Assembly (NCBI GenBank): GCA_016648135.1
Contig: JADDOH010005086.1
Span: forward strand, 120,219 to 184,218
Direction: 5' to 3'
Length of the DNA stretch: 64,000 bases
Source of the DNA: Agrypnia vestita
Taxonomy: Eukaryota > Arthropoda > Insecta > Trichoptera > Phryganeidae
Position 1 is the stretch's first letter. Each line of letters starts with the position of its first letter. Below the pieces are notes generated by a model. That model did no database searches, had not been told where the DNA came from, and saw nothing but the letters and a program-made list of their open reading frames with translations. Both the position numbers and the translations under genes were made by a program. This document shows, piece after piece, positions 11,586-24,800 of the stretch.

Positions 11586-13186
11586 TGTTACATTTTGCGG
11601 CCGCATTATAGTCGCAATTCAAAAGCAATTTTTAAACATGTTCTTACATCCGCTTACAATGTTGTATGCAAGTTTTTCTAAATTAATTTGAAACCTGTGT
11701 GTTTGATTTTTTTAACACACTTGTAGCTCTCCGCTTGACAATTTGATTTGCAACGATTCAAAATAACGCCGGTTAGCTTTTGACCACAGGATAACGGCAA
11801 AGTGCTAACTCTTGAAGAGGATACTGATATCCATTGGACATTTATTTAGGTATTAAACATTTCTTGTGTTCTGTCTGGCGGTTGAGATTTTTTCTTTTAA
11901 AATGCAATAAGGTGCCTCCTTTTTTATACAAAAACACGTTTAATTTTATTTATACAGATTTTTATACTTCAATGTTTCATAAAGTTATTTTTGTGTACAG
12001 AAGTAATCAAAATATCATGTATAAGTATGTACTAACATGGAAACGTAGTGCAAAGTGCCTTTTTTTTTATCAAAAATGATTTTAAATAAGATAAATTATG
12101 TAAGTCTCATAGAGACGAATCTATTTATATGGGAAACATGTATGGAAGTCTTTATAGGGTGGCCCAGGGCTTTTGACCTGTATGAACTAGCTTAAGTGAT
12201 CACTTTACACAATGCAGTGTTCACCAATTCCACCGTAAGAACATCCCATCAAATTTTTTGAAAGTTGTATATATGTTCTAAATCAGTTTCTTTCATATAC
12301 ATATTCGAATGGACTTTGCTAGAGACATCTATAGTCCTTCCCATGATACAGTATACATAGATTTCGCAGCTGGTAATGATATTTTTAAAGTGGAATATTA
12401 ATATGTATTGTTAAAAATATTTTTGTTCACTATGAAAACTATATATATTTTAATACATTTAATAAATGATTCATTCAGTGTAAATGAATGATCGGCTTTA
12501 AGGATTTAATTTTTTGATTAGTGGAAGGAATACATAGCTGGTGATATTCTATTCAGTTCTGAAACTCTTATTACATGTAGAATATTCCTCTTTACTGAAC
12601 GGATGAACCAAATTTCCGGTATTACAAAGTAAGGTGCTATTTTTATAGGATGCTTTTCTTTTTTTTGCATTTTCTTTCTTGATTTGTAAATATTTTTCAT
12701 CACAAATAATTACATAAATAAAATGAATTATTTGAAGGTACTATTTGGGATATCTTTTGATATTCTAATTCTTTGTGTCTTTTGTATTTTTATACACTTT
12801 TTGTAAATAATGATTTAAAAGCGCCTATTACTAAGTAAAATGTGTGCTTGTGTAATGTTATAAGAAATAAATAGTATAATTGTGCATAATTGTGGGGTTT
12901 TTCTTCAGATCATATTGAATTTTTTATATTTCTATTTAGAAAACATGCAATCAACATATATAATTAATGAAAAATTAACTAAACACACTTTTTTCATAAA
13001 TCGCTCATCTCAGCGGTTCCCAAAATATGCTTGGCTTACAGGGGCGTATTACATCTTTGGAGAAAATTTTCCAATTTTCGGAAAAAATTACAACTTTGGT
13101 AAAGAAAAATGAATGAAGACAGTGGCAGATTGTTTCCCTAGTTTGTGATCTACAATAAATTTTTATGTTTCTCTTTTCTGTATGTT
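11586..13186. other. Gene 1 3' flank without recognised features
   Basis: AT-rich sequence following the gene 1 stop codon. No AATAAA lies within the first few hundred bases, so the end of the 3' UTR is unclear. Open frames here look accidental. Confidence 0.45.
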
Positions 13187-13447
13187 TTATTTTCTGATTA
13201 ACCTTTCTATTTTATTACCTAATAAAGAGCGTTTGGTGAGAGTGGGACAGTGAATGGAGTTTTGTTGGGCTCTCCTTGCCGGCTCACCCTTTACACGACT
13301 TGGCATGGAGATGGCCTTTAGAGAAAAAATTGTCAACCTGGCGACGTAAGAGTAGGACCGATGTGGGAGCTTTAGCTCATAAAATAGTCCTGGGAATGCG
13401 ATGGGTGTCCATTCACTGTCAACCGCCACTGTCATAGCTACTTGCAA
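13187..13447 (-). other. Unassigned open frame with higher GC
   Basis: An 86-codon frame stands out from the AT-rich surroundings by near-balanced composition and ordinary-looking residues (WTPIAFPGLFYELKLPHRSY). I do not recognise a domain. It could be part of an uncharacterised repeat; no splice or promoter context supports a host gene. Confidence 0.25.
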
Positions 13448-13551
13448 ACACGTGTTCGAGATTTCTATAAAAAAATTTGGCTAAGTACGTCCACTCACTT
13501 AGACATTTAATAAATTAAATTTTTTATAATGCCCTACTTAAAATGAGTGCA

Positions 13552-13620
13552 AAAAGAAAGAGCTATTCTATTGAGTACAAAAAAGGAATTCTAGAGGACT
13601 CGCGGGGTGTAAATCTTGTG
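13552..13620 (+). mobile_element. Possible transposase N-terminal fragment
   Basis: The bases encode MSAKRKSYSIEYKKGILEDS, which looks like the first helix of a pogo/Tigger-type helix-turn-helix transposase. It then breaks up, with no downstream DDE core in this orientation. Confidence 0.3.
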
Positions 13621-14436
13621 GCTCATCCCACCGTATAACATCCTCCAAAAATAAGCCACAGCACATTTTTTGGACCAAAAATAAAAGTAAGGCAGTGTCT
13701 TATTTTCGGAGAAACACGGTAGTAGGGAGTGCTGTCCAAAAGACGTTTCTTTACACACATTGGGCATGTGTTTCAGGAATGATATGAGCGGCAGGAAGGA
13801 CGAGGTTGAAAATGAATGGGGCCAAATCATAGGATGGAGTCAGTGATAAGTTACGACACATTCCGTCAATTGACTGATGTCTTTGATGTTCTCTAGCACT
13901 CTTCGATGACTGACTTTGCTGATTGATTTTGTAACCTCTTTGAAATAGTGTACAATGTTCACCGCCTCATCCATCATTATCCATTCTACAGTTGTAAATT
14001 CTACTTTGTACTTTATACGAGGTAAACAAGATTGCAACTCGTTGCTCCAGCAATCGCCTTAATACTTGCAGTGTTGAGTCCCACCGCGTAGACGCGTCCC
14101 GCATTCCCTTTAAAATCTTGCTGCTGCTTGTAGAAGACTAAAATGACCAATAATAGACCTTGCTTTAGTAATATATCTCATTCACCTTACACTGTTTGAA
14201 AAGGCTAGCTTTTATTACCGATTGCAGTGAATGAGCCAGACATTTGATGGGTACTAAATTGTACGTTTTTCGAATCTCTCGGATAGCGAGATATTTATAG
14301 TGTTGTCGGTAATTATGGCTCGAACTGTATCCTGTATATTCCAATCCTGAAAAGCCTTTAGATTAGATGCTATGTTGGATCCTGAGATCTGAATGCCATC
14401 AAATGGCATTACTTTGAGGCAATAAAGTTTGCACAA
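13591..14436 (-). mobile_element. Decayed hAT-type transposase (ZBED-like)
   Basis: Minus-strand fragments line up in order with hAT transposases of the ZBED4/6-like group: FQDWNIQDTVRAIITDN (the DN block before the catalytic region), WDSTLQVLRRLLEQR (the conserved W-S-T region), then VEWIMMDEAVNIVHYFKEVT. Stops and frameshifts separate the pieces and there is no BED finger or intact C-terminal dimerisation domain. It lies between genes 1 and 2 on the opposite strand. Confidence 0.75.
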
Positions 14437-14555
14437 TTAATTAATTAAATTATTAAGTTCTGTGTATTTTTTGTCCGAATTCTGAATGTTTTAAGTCTTC
14501 TTCTTCTTCAGCCTTCATCTCTCCACTGCTGGATAAATAATTGCAATGAAAGATA

Positions 14556-14908
14556 GGGTAAAACCTCGTTCATTTGAACCCCGATAATTTGAAATTAGCC
14601 ATAATTAGACATTTTTAAAACCCACAAGTCCCAAAATGTTAATTTCATAGTAGATTAATCCCGATAATTTGAAAACCCCGGTAATAGCTCCTTGCGCCAT
14701 AAATAAATTTTTTAGTTCAAAAAATTCGATCTTTTTTTAAATTTGATGAAATTTAAAAAAATAAATATTTTTTTCAATTTCATCAAATTTTGAGACGGTT
14801 TTCACCAAATTAATGACTTTTTGCGAGTTTTACGGTTTTTGGCAAATTTCGCAATTGTATTGCGATTTTTTTTTTGCACCTTGTATTTGAATTAACGAGG
14901 TTCTACTG
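14556..14908. mobile_element. Tigger/pogo-like MITE, short subtype (353 bp)
   Basis: It starts GGGTAAAACCTCGTT and ends AACGAGGTTCTACTG, with TA on both sides (14554-14555 and 14909-14910). The interior resembles the 2009-2860 copy. Confidence 0.75.
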
Positions 14909-14952
14909 TACATAGTTTGGGAAAAGAAAAAAGAAAAAATATAAATATAACA

Positions 14953-15785
14953 GATTAAAGTTAAAATAGATAAATGATCATTATCAATATTAACTCTATA
15001 ATACCCCCTGGTGGGTTATGGCTTCCATAAGAATTTTCCATTATTGATTTCTTTTGGATGCCCTGGATTTCTAAGACAGAAATCATGTCACTCCACCTTA
15101 GCTTTGCCAAGCTCCTGCACCCCGTCGGTCTTGTCTTGCAATGGCTCGGGTGATTGCTGTTTGGTCATCCTCTCCAGATGGCCCAACCACCAATGTCTTT
15201 ATAATTTAATAAAACTTGAGACCCCTATATCATATCCAAGGCATATAGCTTATTGTTGTAGCGTATTGGTTAAAATTTATTTTATAAAACCAGCCCAAAG
15301 ATGTGCTTCAAAATGTTTCTTAAAAGTATACTGTCACTATTCAGGTGTGTATGTAACCACTGGTCTATTAAGCATTTTGTGCGCTAAAATTTTGATGTTT
15401 CTGAACAACAGTCGTGATTTTTTAAATTTTGAAGGCGGAAATGATTCACGCTTTGCATTTTTATTAAAAAATATTAATAACAGTTAGTATTTGCTGTCAA
15501 TTTGTTTATCATCAATATCAATTATATTTGTATTGCAATTTTGTCCAAACAGAGTCCAGAGTGAGTGATAAGATAAGCAGTGTTTCTCAACTTGCCTCAG
15601 ATTATCTTAACATGATTCAACAGTGTTATCTCAACCGTATTTACCTATTGAGTATTAATTTTGGGCATTAATAGATTAAACTTTTCATGAAGGAGACTTT
15701 TCATTACTAGTTTGGGCTTTGCAGTTGAAGCTCTTTTTGTAATTTTTCATTTATTCATATTTCGATTTATCACAATTTTATAAAA
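14953..15785 (+). promoter_or_regulatory. 5' flank of gene 2, shared with gene 3
   Basis: This block is paralogous to 39167-39965 in front of gene 3: both run from TAACAGATTAA, through ctctata...ctggtgggtt and ggatttctaagacag, to cttttcattactag just before the start codon. It must contain the promoter if the copies are transcribed, but I see no clear TATA box. The first half carries LINE-tail-like wording. Confidence 0.55.
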
Positions 15786-15883
15786 ATGAGTTTATCTCGA
15801 ATTAATAGAAATCCTTTACCTTGGTTCACTACACCATGGGCTTACAAATCTAAAGTGCCATCAATCCAAGTTGAACCAAATCC
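15786..15883 (+). CDS. Gene 2 exon 1 (start codon)
   Basis: The first in-frame ATG follows aaaa; the frame MSLSRINRNPLPWFTTPW is parallel to gene 3 exon 1 (MSLSIMNKNHLPGFTAPW). It ends after the second base of a Pro codon at donor gtaagt. Confidence 0.85.
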
Positions 15884-18800
15884 GTAAGTTTACTTTTAAC
15901 TAAATTAAAAAGAAAATTTTTTGCTTGGATCATTTAGTTAAAAAATAATTGAATGTGCAAGGCATCAACTGATGCTAAACGACCATAATTACGTACAAAA
16001 GACAAATTCAAATAAATGTTACAAAAAAGAAGTGCATCTGGAGTGATTAATAAGTGTAATATAGAATAACCAGGATTAAGTTTGGTATGCTTATCTCACT
16101 CTGTTATCATCTATTGTCTTCCTTTACATGGAGGCAATGGTAGTGCAAATGAGAGGGAAATGTATTTTTTCGCCGAGTCATGCGTGTGGTTGAACTAGAA
16201 TGCGACCACTTTAAATTGGCGTGCGAGGGAGGGCGTCCCTGTCGCGTAACAGAAGTTGCCAGGGTGTAAATTTATTACACAATACATAATGTACAGAATG
16301 TCCGGTGACCGGTGTCGTAGCCTTTAACAGAAATTTGGTCGGGCAGCACTAAAGAAACCGAGCAGTAATGGCGGCCGTTCTATCTGTCAAACTGTCAGAC
16401 GGTAATATTGGTCCATAATTTGCTTTTTCAGCTTCGCAAAACTTTGATATTTCATTGGCAATTGTTCTTGCACCATCCCGGACTGTTTAGGATGTTTTGG
16501 ACATAATAATTCAGTGTATATTGGTAATCAAAATGTCACAGCTCCCGAGCAATTACAAAATTTAACTGAATGATAGGGCGAGGGGTTACCGCCGGGTGCG
16601 GGCGGGGCAGGTTTTAGTTCCAAATTCGCCGCATGCCAATTTACGTTGGGCAATATATATTTTTATTTTATTTATTTAACGCTCTTTAGTGCTTTTACAT
16701 ACAATATAGGTAAAAGGTAATATAATAATAACCAATAATGTAAGCTACAGTAGACGTTAGTAGTATTATGTATTATGTTTAGGTATAATTATTATGTATT
16801 ACACAAGAACACTTCTTAAACCTCACCAAACAATTGACATCTTGATCATGGAAGTCAGGACATAAAAATAACGAAGATGTTGAGAAGATAATTAGAAAAG
16901 AAGAACTTTCTGCAAACGACTCCTTGATATTTAAATCCTATTTCTTTATGTTTCAATAAACAATGTTTAGTTATCTTTAAAAATCTTTGAATATAATATT
17001 GCAAAAACGTCTAACTAGGAAACTTTTGGAGTGGAAAATTTAAAAGGAAGCTAGTTTCCAAGACCAAACTTACATAAATTATAGTTTTGCGGCATGGAAC
17101 ACACAAGGAGATATGTTCTAATAGATGAGGGCAGTCGATAGTTCCGTTTATTATTTTGTGTAAAAGGACAAGATATGTCATTATTCTTCTAGTCTCAAGA
17201 AAGCAAAAAGATCTAAGAATGTAATAATCAATGTAACGCGACAGTATACATATTTAGTTTATAATTGATATACCTAGGTAAGTCAAATAGAATGATGAAA
17301 ACCTCTCAGAAATTTGAAAAATAATTTTTTAAGGTTTTATTTTATTTTATTTGACTTGAAATTTTTAATTTTCCATATAAGTTACTTAGTGATAGTCCAA
17401 CATTCTATATAAAATAAGCCAGAAATAATAAAAAAAAATGCAAATTTTAATATACAAAATGTAAAGAATATTTTCTTTTCCAAATTGAATGAAGAATAAT
17501 CCCCAGAAGATTTTGCTATTAGCTATGAGACCTTGTATACGGTTTATATTTTTGTATAAAACTTTATGTTTCAATATTAATTATTATTTTTAATTTTTAT
17601 AATGGCACTAAAATTTATTCATATACAGTAAAACCTCGTTAATTCGAAATTCAAGGGACCCAAAAAATAAATTTCGAATTATAGGGGCCCCCGTTAATTC
17701 GAAATTTTAGGTACAAGGAAAGAAAATCGCGGTGCGATTGTGAAATTCGCCAAAAATCGTAAAATTCTTGAAAAACCGTTAATTTTGTCAAACTTATGTT
17801 TATATTTAAATAAATCACTTCGAAAACGCAATATTTATTATGTTAATGCAAAGATCGCGGCATTTTGACATATTTGCTGTTCTCACTTGCGAAAAAAGCT
17901 TTTTTTCCATGGATAGGTGGCCATAATCAAAAATGTTTATTATACTTGAATTTATGGAACGCTTCTTCAATCTTCAAACGAGTTTAACTTTTGATTCCTC
18001 CTTTTTTGTGAAACTGGCTCAAACCAACAATGCACGGTTACTATAAATACAATTGTCAAAAAATACGTGAAACAATAAGATAAGTCACTAAAAACATCTT
18101 ACAAAGAAAATTTAATATTTTAATAACACAAACACAGTGATTAGAAAAAAAATTGAACTAAATACAAATTTAAAAACATGAATACGTTTAAGTATGAGGA
18201 TTAGCGCAAATGCCGCAAACTAAACTATCCGCGCATATCAAGGCAGCCAACAGAAGAAAGCATACACAGGATTCCCCAATTTTAGGGATCGCGACACAAT
18301 ATGTATAGAAAAGGCGCATTTCATAAAGTACCGTGAATTGATTGCGAAATACGCCAAGAATCGTAAAACTCACGAAAAAGGCATTAATTTTTTGAAAAAT
18401 GTCTGTTTTTCATATTTCAAGAAATCATTTCGAAAACGCAATGTTTATTATGCTAATAAAAAGATCGCAACATTTCAAAGTACTGGATATTGACATATTT
18501 GTTGTTCTCACTTGCGAAAAAACCCGAAATATTTTTTCAATTTCGTCATATTTCAAAAAAATTTCGAATTACGCGAACTAAAATGTATTGATTTGCGGCG
18601 CAAGGGGCTAAAAAATATTTCGAATTATCGGGGTAAATTTACTATGAAATTCACAATTTGGGACTTATAATTTTTAAAAATTTCGAATATGGCGAATTTC
18701 AAATTATCGGGGTTTTACTGTAATAACTGCTTTATATAAATATTCTTGCACATACACTGTACCCATTGGTAGAGTACCGTCTGCTATAATACAGTAAAAT

Positions 18801-21800
18801 ACTGGTGTAGCGGGCAGGGCACCAAATGTAGTGTTTACTTTGCTGCCAAGATCCTCAGTAACAATGATACATGGTCATATATTTTTGCAAATACTATAAA
18901 ATGTTGTCGTCTATAAACGTGAGAACAAAAAATAAATAAATGATTATATTATTGATTATTATTTAATGATTTTCAGAGTTACAAGCACAATGCCTATAAC
19001 CGATGGATTTATTTCTGATTCACAATTGGAAGACATGAAACGGCATTTCACGGATAAAGGGTTTTTATTATGGAAAAAGTTCATACATCCTAACATAATA
19101 GATAACTGCAGGTTAGATTGAATTTTACATTGCTGTTTTGCATTTCATTGTATTTTTATTGAAGATTTTTAGTAGCATAAAGGGGTTCCATAAAAGATTG
19201 AAGTGGTACACTTCGTGATCTCGGAGCATCAAGGTAGAATGTATCATCTTATATTTTGTCATATTTTTTATAATAACATCTGTTGATTTCAATTTTTTGA
19301 TAGCAAAATAAGTACATAATTTATTTATTTAATTTTGAAGCCAATCCTATCCCCCCCGCCCTGTCAGTGAAAAAAAAAATGAGATGTGGGTTCATTTTTC
19401 CTCCTGTCAGAAAAAAAATGGTGGGCAAAAAAATGATGAAAATCATCACTTTAAATGATCAATTGAACAAATTAAAGTTAACAGTTCGCTTGACTGAAGG
19501 ACCCAATGAACGACATTTCAATCAACCGAACGAAAATTCCCATAACTTAAGTAAATACCATCACCGTCTTTTAAAAAAAAATTTATGAATGGGCTTGGCC
19601 ACCAATGTATGAAAAAAAAATTGTCTTTTATCAAAATGTAATAGTGAGAAAAGGTGGCTAAATGACATATTATAATTGTATAAGCTTTTGTCTCCGGATT
19701 AACCTTGAAGTTGCGAATTTTTAAATTTTTTTTTTAAACTTCTGTCTCCAAATCAATCTTGAGGTTTTGAAAAAAAAGATAAATTTTGGGATTTTTTTCA
19801 AAAACAATTGACAAAAGCCAAAAATTTATCTCTTCATACAAGTATTGTACTTAATCACAAATTCCTTTTTATACTAAACCAACAGTTTAAGGTAAGTTTT
19901 AATATATTTAAAAGGAAAAGTACCATTACATAACTTTATTTAATGTGACACATTAAATCCAAATAATTCAACAAAATTATTTTTGATCTCAAATTATGGC
20001 ATTACTCTGCAAGATGCTATCTTAGCTTTAATAAATCCTTCTCTTGGTGTTAATGAACACAAAATTTCTGAGGCTTCTGTGACAGTCTTCGTAGATTTTC
20101 GAACTGCTTGCATATGACAGGACAAATGCAGAAGAGGCAGTTCACCTCCACCACCATGCGTTTTGAAGGACTGAAGATCTTTAAATTTATTGTTTCGGAG
20201 GTAAGTTTACAGAACTCCATAATCACACATATGGAAATAAAAACACTTGTTTATAAGTTCTACATTTTTAATTTTTTGAGACGCATTTCGCCTTATAATT
20301 ATAGGGCATTATCAATCTAAATATTTTACATTCAACAACTTGTATTTTTATTAAAAGTATTGAAAAGAGATGCTATATAATTTTAAGAATTATTGAAGGT
20401 GTTTTGTATTTCTGCACGGAACAATTCAAACACTAATGAAAAGTAATAATATAAAGGTATAAATGTGATATTCTTGGTAAGAATTATTATTATTATTATT
20501 TTTTATTATTTGTTCAGACAAAATATATCAGAATATAATTTGGCGATTTACCACTTAGGCTAGGCCTGTTGTAGGTAAACCGCCTCACATTTTAAAGTAT
20601 TTTCTGCAGTTTATATAGAAGAAAAAAGGAGAAAGAAAAAATAATTATGCAAGATGGACATTAATTATGTTTGTGCACTAATTCTTGATAACAATTATGT
20701 TTGAGCACTAATGATAATTTTTCGATTCTGGGATTCCAAATTGATGTCTCAGATGCTTTTCTGTGTAATTAATTCAAGACAATTCTTGATGCTATATTGC
20801 GGTTTAAAGCTCGTAAATCGTTTAAAAGTGATATTTAGGTTTTTAACTAGTTTTGCTGTTGGGGTATTTAAAAATGAGGCAAGTGGTCTGATCGGTACGT
20901 TATCTTTATGTTTTATGTTATTTTTGGTTGTCTGCACAGTACACCCCACTTACTTCAACTCATTTGTCTCAACTCACATCAACTTTTAAAGCAAAGACTA
21001 ATGATTGTTACTTTGATATTATTTACACGTGACTTTATTTCATACACGAAATATTAAAATAAACAATGTTTAGAAATTATCGCGACAAACTTTGTGGAAG
21101 TTCATTGTAATATATTTTTAAGAAATTAAAAATAACGACATTGTTTTCTTCTCACTACAATACTAAATCTAAATTTTTTAGAATGTCTATTTTCTTCCTT
21201 TTCTGCATATATGGAGTACCTCTACATTGTCATGGGTGAATCACCCATTATTCCAAATCAATTTTAACAATAGTAATACAGTCAACATTCAAACACCCTA
21301 TATTACATCCCCCTCTTGTCCACATTAGCCCCGCGCCGCAAACCTACCCCTTCCCACAATTCCACTCCCACACCAGACCCGACAAGTAGTCATTAGTCTT
21401 AAGATTTAGTTTAGTTTATTACTGAAGATGACGCGGTAAGCGTCGAAAACGTTATAATTAAAACTTTTTTAATTAAAGTGTTATAGTGAGAAGAAAGCAA
21501 TGTTGTTATTTTTAATTTCTTAAAAATATATTAAAATAAGTATAAAATCTCAACTTGCAGTACCAGCCAGAAAATCGGATAAAAAAGTTTTTTTTCAAAA
21601 CTTTGAGGCCAATCGGGAGATAGAATTTGAATAATATTTAACACATGTATGACGTTATTTGGCACCATAAGAATCGCAGAATGCAAAAATAAAAATTTTG
21701 GCCCAGCCTACTGAGCATCCGTGAGGAAGAATTGTTTCAGTGCTTATAACATAAGCACTGAAACAATTCAATATTAAACAGTGGCTTGAAGCAAACAATA

Positions 21801-24800
21801 TCTTTCAGTGTATTTTTTATTTCTTTTGTTTGTCGTATGTTTTTATACGGTTTATTTAATTTTTTTGTTTACTGTATTTTTTTTAGTGAGAATTTTTTCC
21901 TGATAATAATTTCTATGAACAATAAAAAAATGACGTCAGTGATTAATTCATAAAATGTATTGTGTTTTCAGTAACCATTTCCACAATATTTGCATCGGAG
22001 CCGTGGACTCAGATCCCAGAAATGTAGTGAGAGACCAATACAATAGATGCGTCGAAGTAATTTTATTTTGTATTATAAATTTATGGAGAGCTTTATTTTG
22101 ATTTACTGATTTTAAAATTTAAGGGAGGTTTCTTTCTGCTTTGTTGGGTCAAAAAATTTTTTTTTTTCATATACGGAATTTAATAATACGTTCAAGTCGA
22201 TACAAATAAAATTCGCAAAGTTATAAAGTTATAAGCCGACGAAGAGAAACGGACACAGGCATAAAATTCGGAGCTCTTGGGTTGGCGTGACGCTATAAAC
22301 CGATGCGGGCTAGGGTCACTTTTAAGAGAAAGTTTTGTAAGAGAAAGTTATGAATTCGTATTGTCTTGTCAGAAATATTTTCCTGACCAGTATATACTTA
22401 TGTGTGTGTAAAAGTTTTGTTACGGAAGCAGCTGTCTCGAGAAGCGTCTTCAGTACGATTGTAAGCTCGAAGAGTAACGTATTATTTTCAAAGTTAAAAA
22501 CGAGATGCAAAAGGTTTAAAGCAAAAAAATTGAATCGCAATAAAAATGAGCAACCTTGTCATAAAGCAAAAAAAGACATTCAGTGGTAATCACCATGCCA
22601 GTCAAAATGAAACGTTACACGTAAGTACGCCGGCACAAAAATTAAAGAATTCGCATGATACTGAAATCACAATTGATCCAATGCACGGGTACCTCAATAT
22701 AAATTTTATTTTTTGTGTTTTCCACACTTAGTATCCTATTAAAATGAGAGGAATGTGAAAGAGACATAAGGTTTTACGTAAAAGGCGAACAAGGTTTGGG
22801 ATTCAAGCTGTCATATGGCCCCACTGAAATTAAATCTATCCCAAAAATTTTGAACAAATCATTCAAAATCAATTAACGAGTTGTGTTTGTAATGCGTTTA
22901 ATCAGATTGCAGGGCATAAATTTTTTGCGGTATGATGGATTTGGGTCAAGGAATGGCTAATAGCACAAAAATATTATGAATGCTTGGAAAATGCGTTCAT
23001 TGCTGCGAAAGCCACGGCCGACATACTCCTCGGAAAGGCTGCAGAGGAAGATATTGAAAAAAATGCTGCAGCAGGAAATTAACTATCTCATCAATCCTGA
23101 ACAAAAAAGGAGCACCGATTCAATAGTCATCACAGGGTGGACGAATCTGGTGATGTGATTAATATAGACAGTTTTGAACGTTTACCCCCATGGTCGTGGT
23201 CACGGACACGGACATGCGGTTTGGATGCCACCACTGATGAAAAAGCATCCTCACGGATGTTACGGTGTCTCAAGAAGACCTATCAAATACAAGCACAAGA
23301 GACCGATCAAATGGAGGGTTTCAAAAATCCGAACAGGAAACACGCCAGCAGTAGAAACCATTGCATTATGCATGTAAAGAAAAATATCAATAAGCTAGAA
23401 AATATGTTTAGGAGGTTTTAAGGAATCGGAGACCGTGAAACCCCAAAAAAACACCTAAAAATACTTCTTCTATAAATGCCTTATAGAGTGTGGTAAACAT
23501 TATAATTATATTCAAATCGGGATACGTTGCGATGAAAATCGGTATTCATCAATAATTATTATACATATTTCTAAAGTAAATTAATTCTAATCATATTGTT
23601 TTAATTTATTAATCTGTCTTATCACTATCAATTCAAATGTTTAATTTAGAACGGCTCCATGTTCGATCACCGTTTCAGGTGAGAGTTTTTTCATTGTTGT
23701 TTGGCGTAGTCATTCTGATTGGAAAATATTCGAATAAGATTTTGGACCTTCTTCTGAAATCCAAGTTTTGCCAAGCCTGTAATTACTGGAGTGGAAAAGA
23801 GAGCCTGAGGAGTTTGATAGCTGGTACGAAGAGCACAAAGAAAATTGTGCATGCAATCACACTGGAAGCGCGCAGAAATAATGGAAGTCGATGGTATTAT
23901 CGAAATGTTCACACAATGTAAAATATACCAACTACACAGGCGACGGGGATAGGAAAACCTTCATTCACTTCTGGAAATACAACCATTGGGGATGAATTGC
24001 CCGTGACGAAGAAAGAGTGCATTGGACACGTCAAAAAGCAAATGGGGTCAAGATTGAGATCTGGAAAGAAGAAGGCGAAAGGGATTAGTGGCAAAAGTAG
24101 TGCCAAGTTGAGGGATAAATTGATTTGTGACTTGACCAATTACTATAGTTTGGCAATAACCATAAATTCTGATTTTGTGACTGCTATGAAAAATGCTATT
24201 TGCGCGACTTTCGATCACAAATGCTCAACACATGCGAAGCCGAAGCACTACAACTGCCCGCCCGGGCTTGACTCGTGATACAAGTGGAGACACGCGTAGG
24301 CAGACAACATTACATGATTTCAAACATGAACACCCATTTGTGACTGAGTTCAGAAACTCCTTCATCTGATATACTCAGATCTGTTGTCAGACAATTTGTT
24401 GCAACGTTGTTTGGGTGGACATACACAAAATAATAATGAATGTTTCAACGCTGCCCTCTGGCGCTTGGCTCCAAAACACATTTCTTGCTCTAAAAAAGTA
24501 TCGAACTGGCAGCTTTTATTGCCGCATGTATTTTCAATGAACGTACCCCCTTCTGCGTATGATGGAAATGATGGGCATCACAATTGGACCTCAAGCAAAA
24601 ATAATGGCCAACAAAAGGGACATGGTGCGTGTGAAAAATGCTGATGCTACACATTCCGCAGCATCAAAAGAGGCATGATTGGTCCGAAGACTGGAGTGGA
24701 CGGCTCAAGAATAACTTTTTAAAGAAGAGGAAAGTATACTCTATGCTCCTGGCATAACGGATTAGGCGTCAGTACGAAACTTTTCATTTTATTTGCATAT

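Noticed and set aside
15011..15487. 158-codon plus-strand open frame before gene 2
   Set aside because: It overlaps the duplicated 5' flank and LINE-tail-like text; the paralogous flank at 39190-39410 is not open in the same way, so it is not conserved as coding.
20495..20515. (ATT)n and other short AT microsatellites through the window
   Set aside because: Too common in AT-rich DNA to be informative individually.
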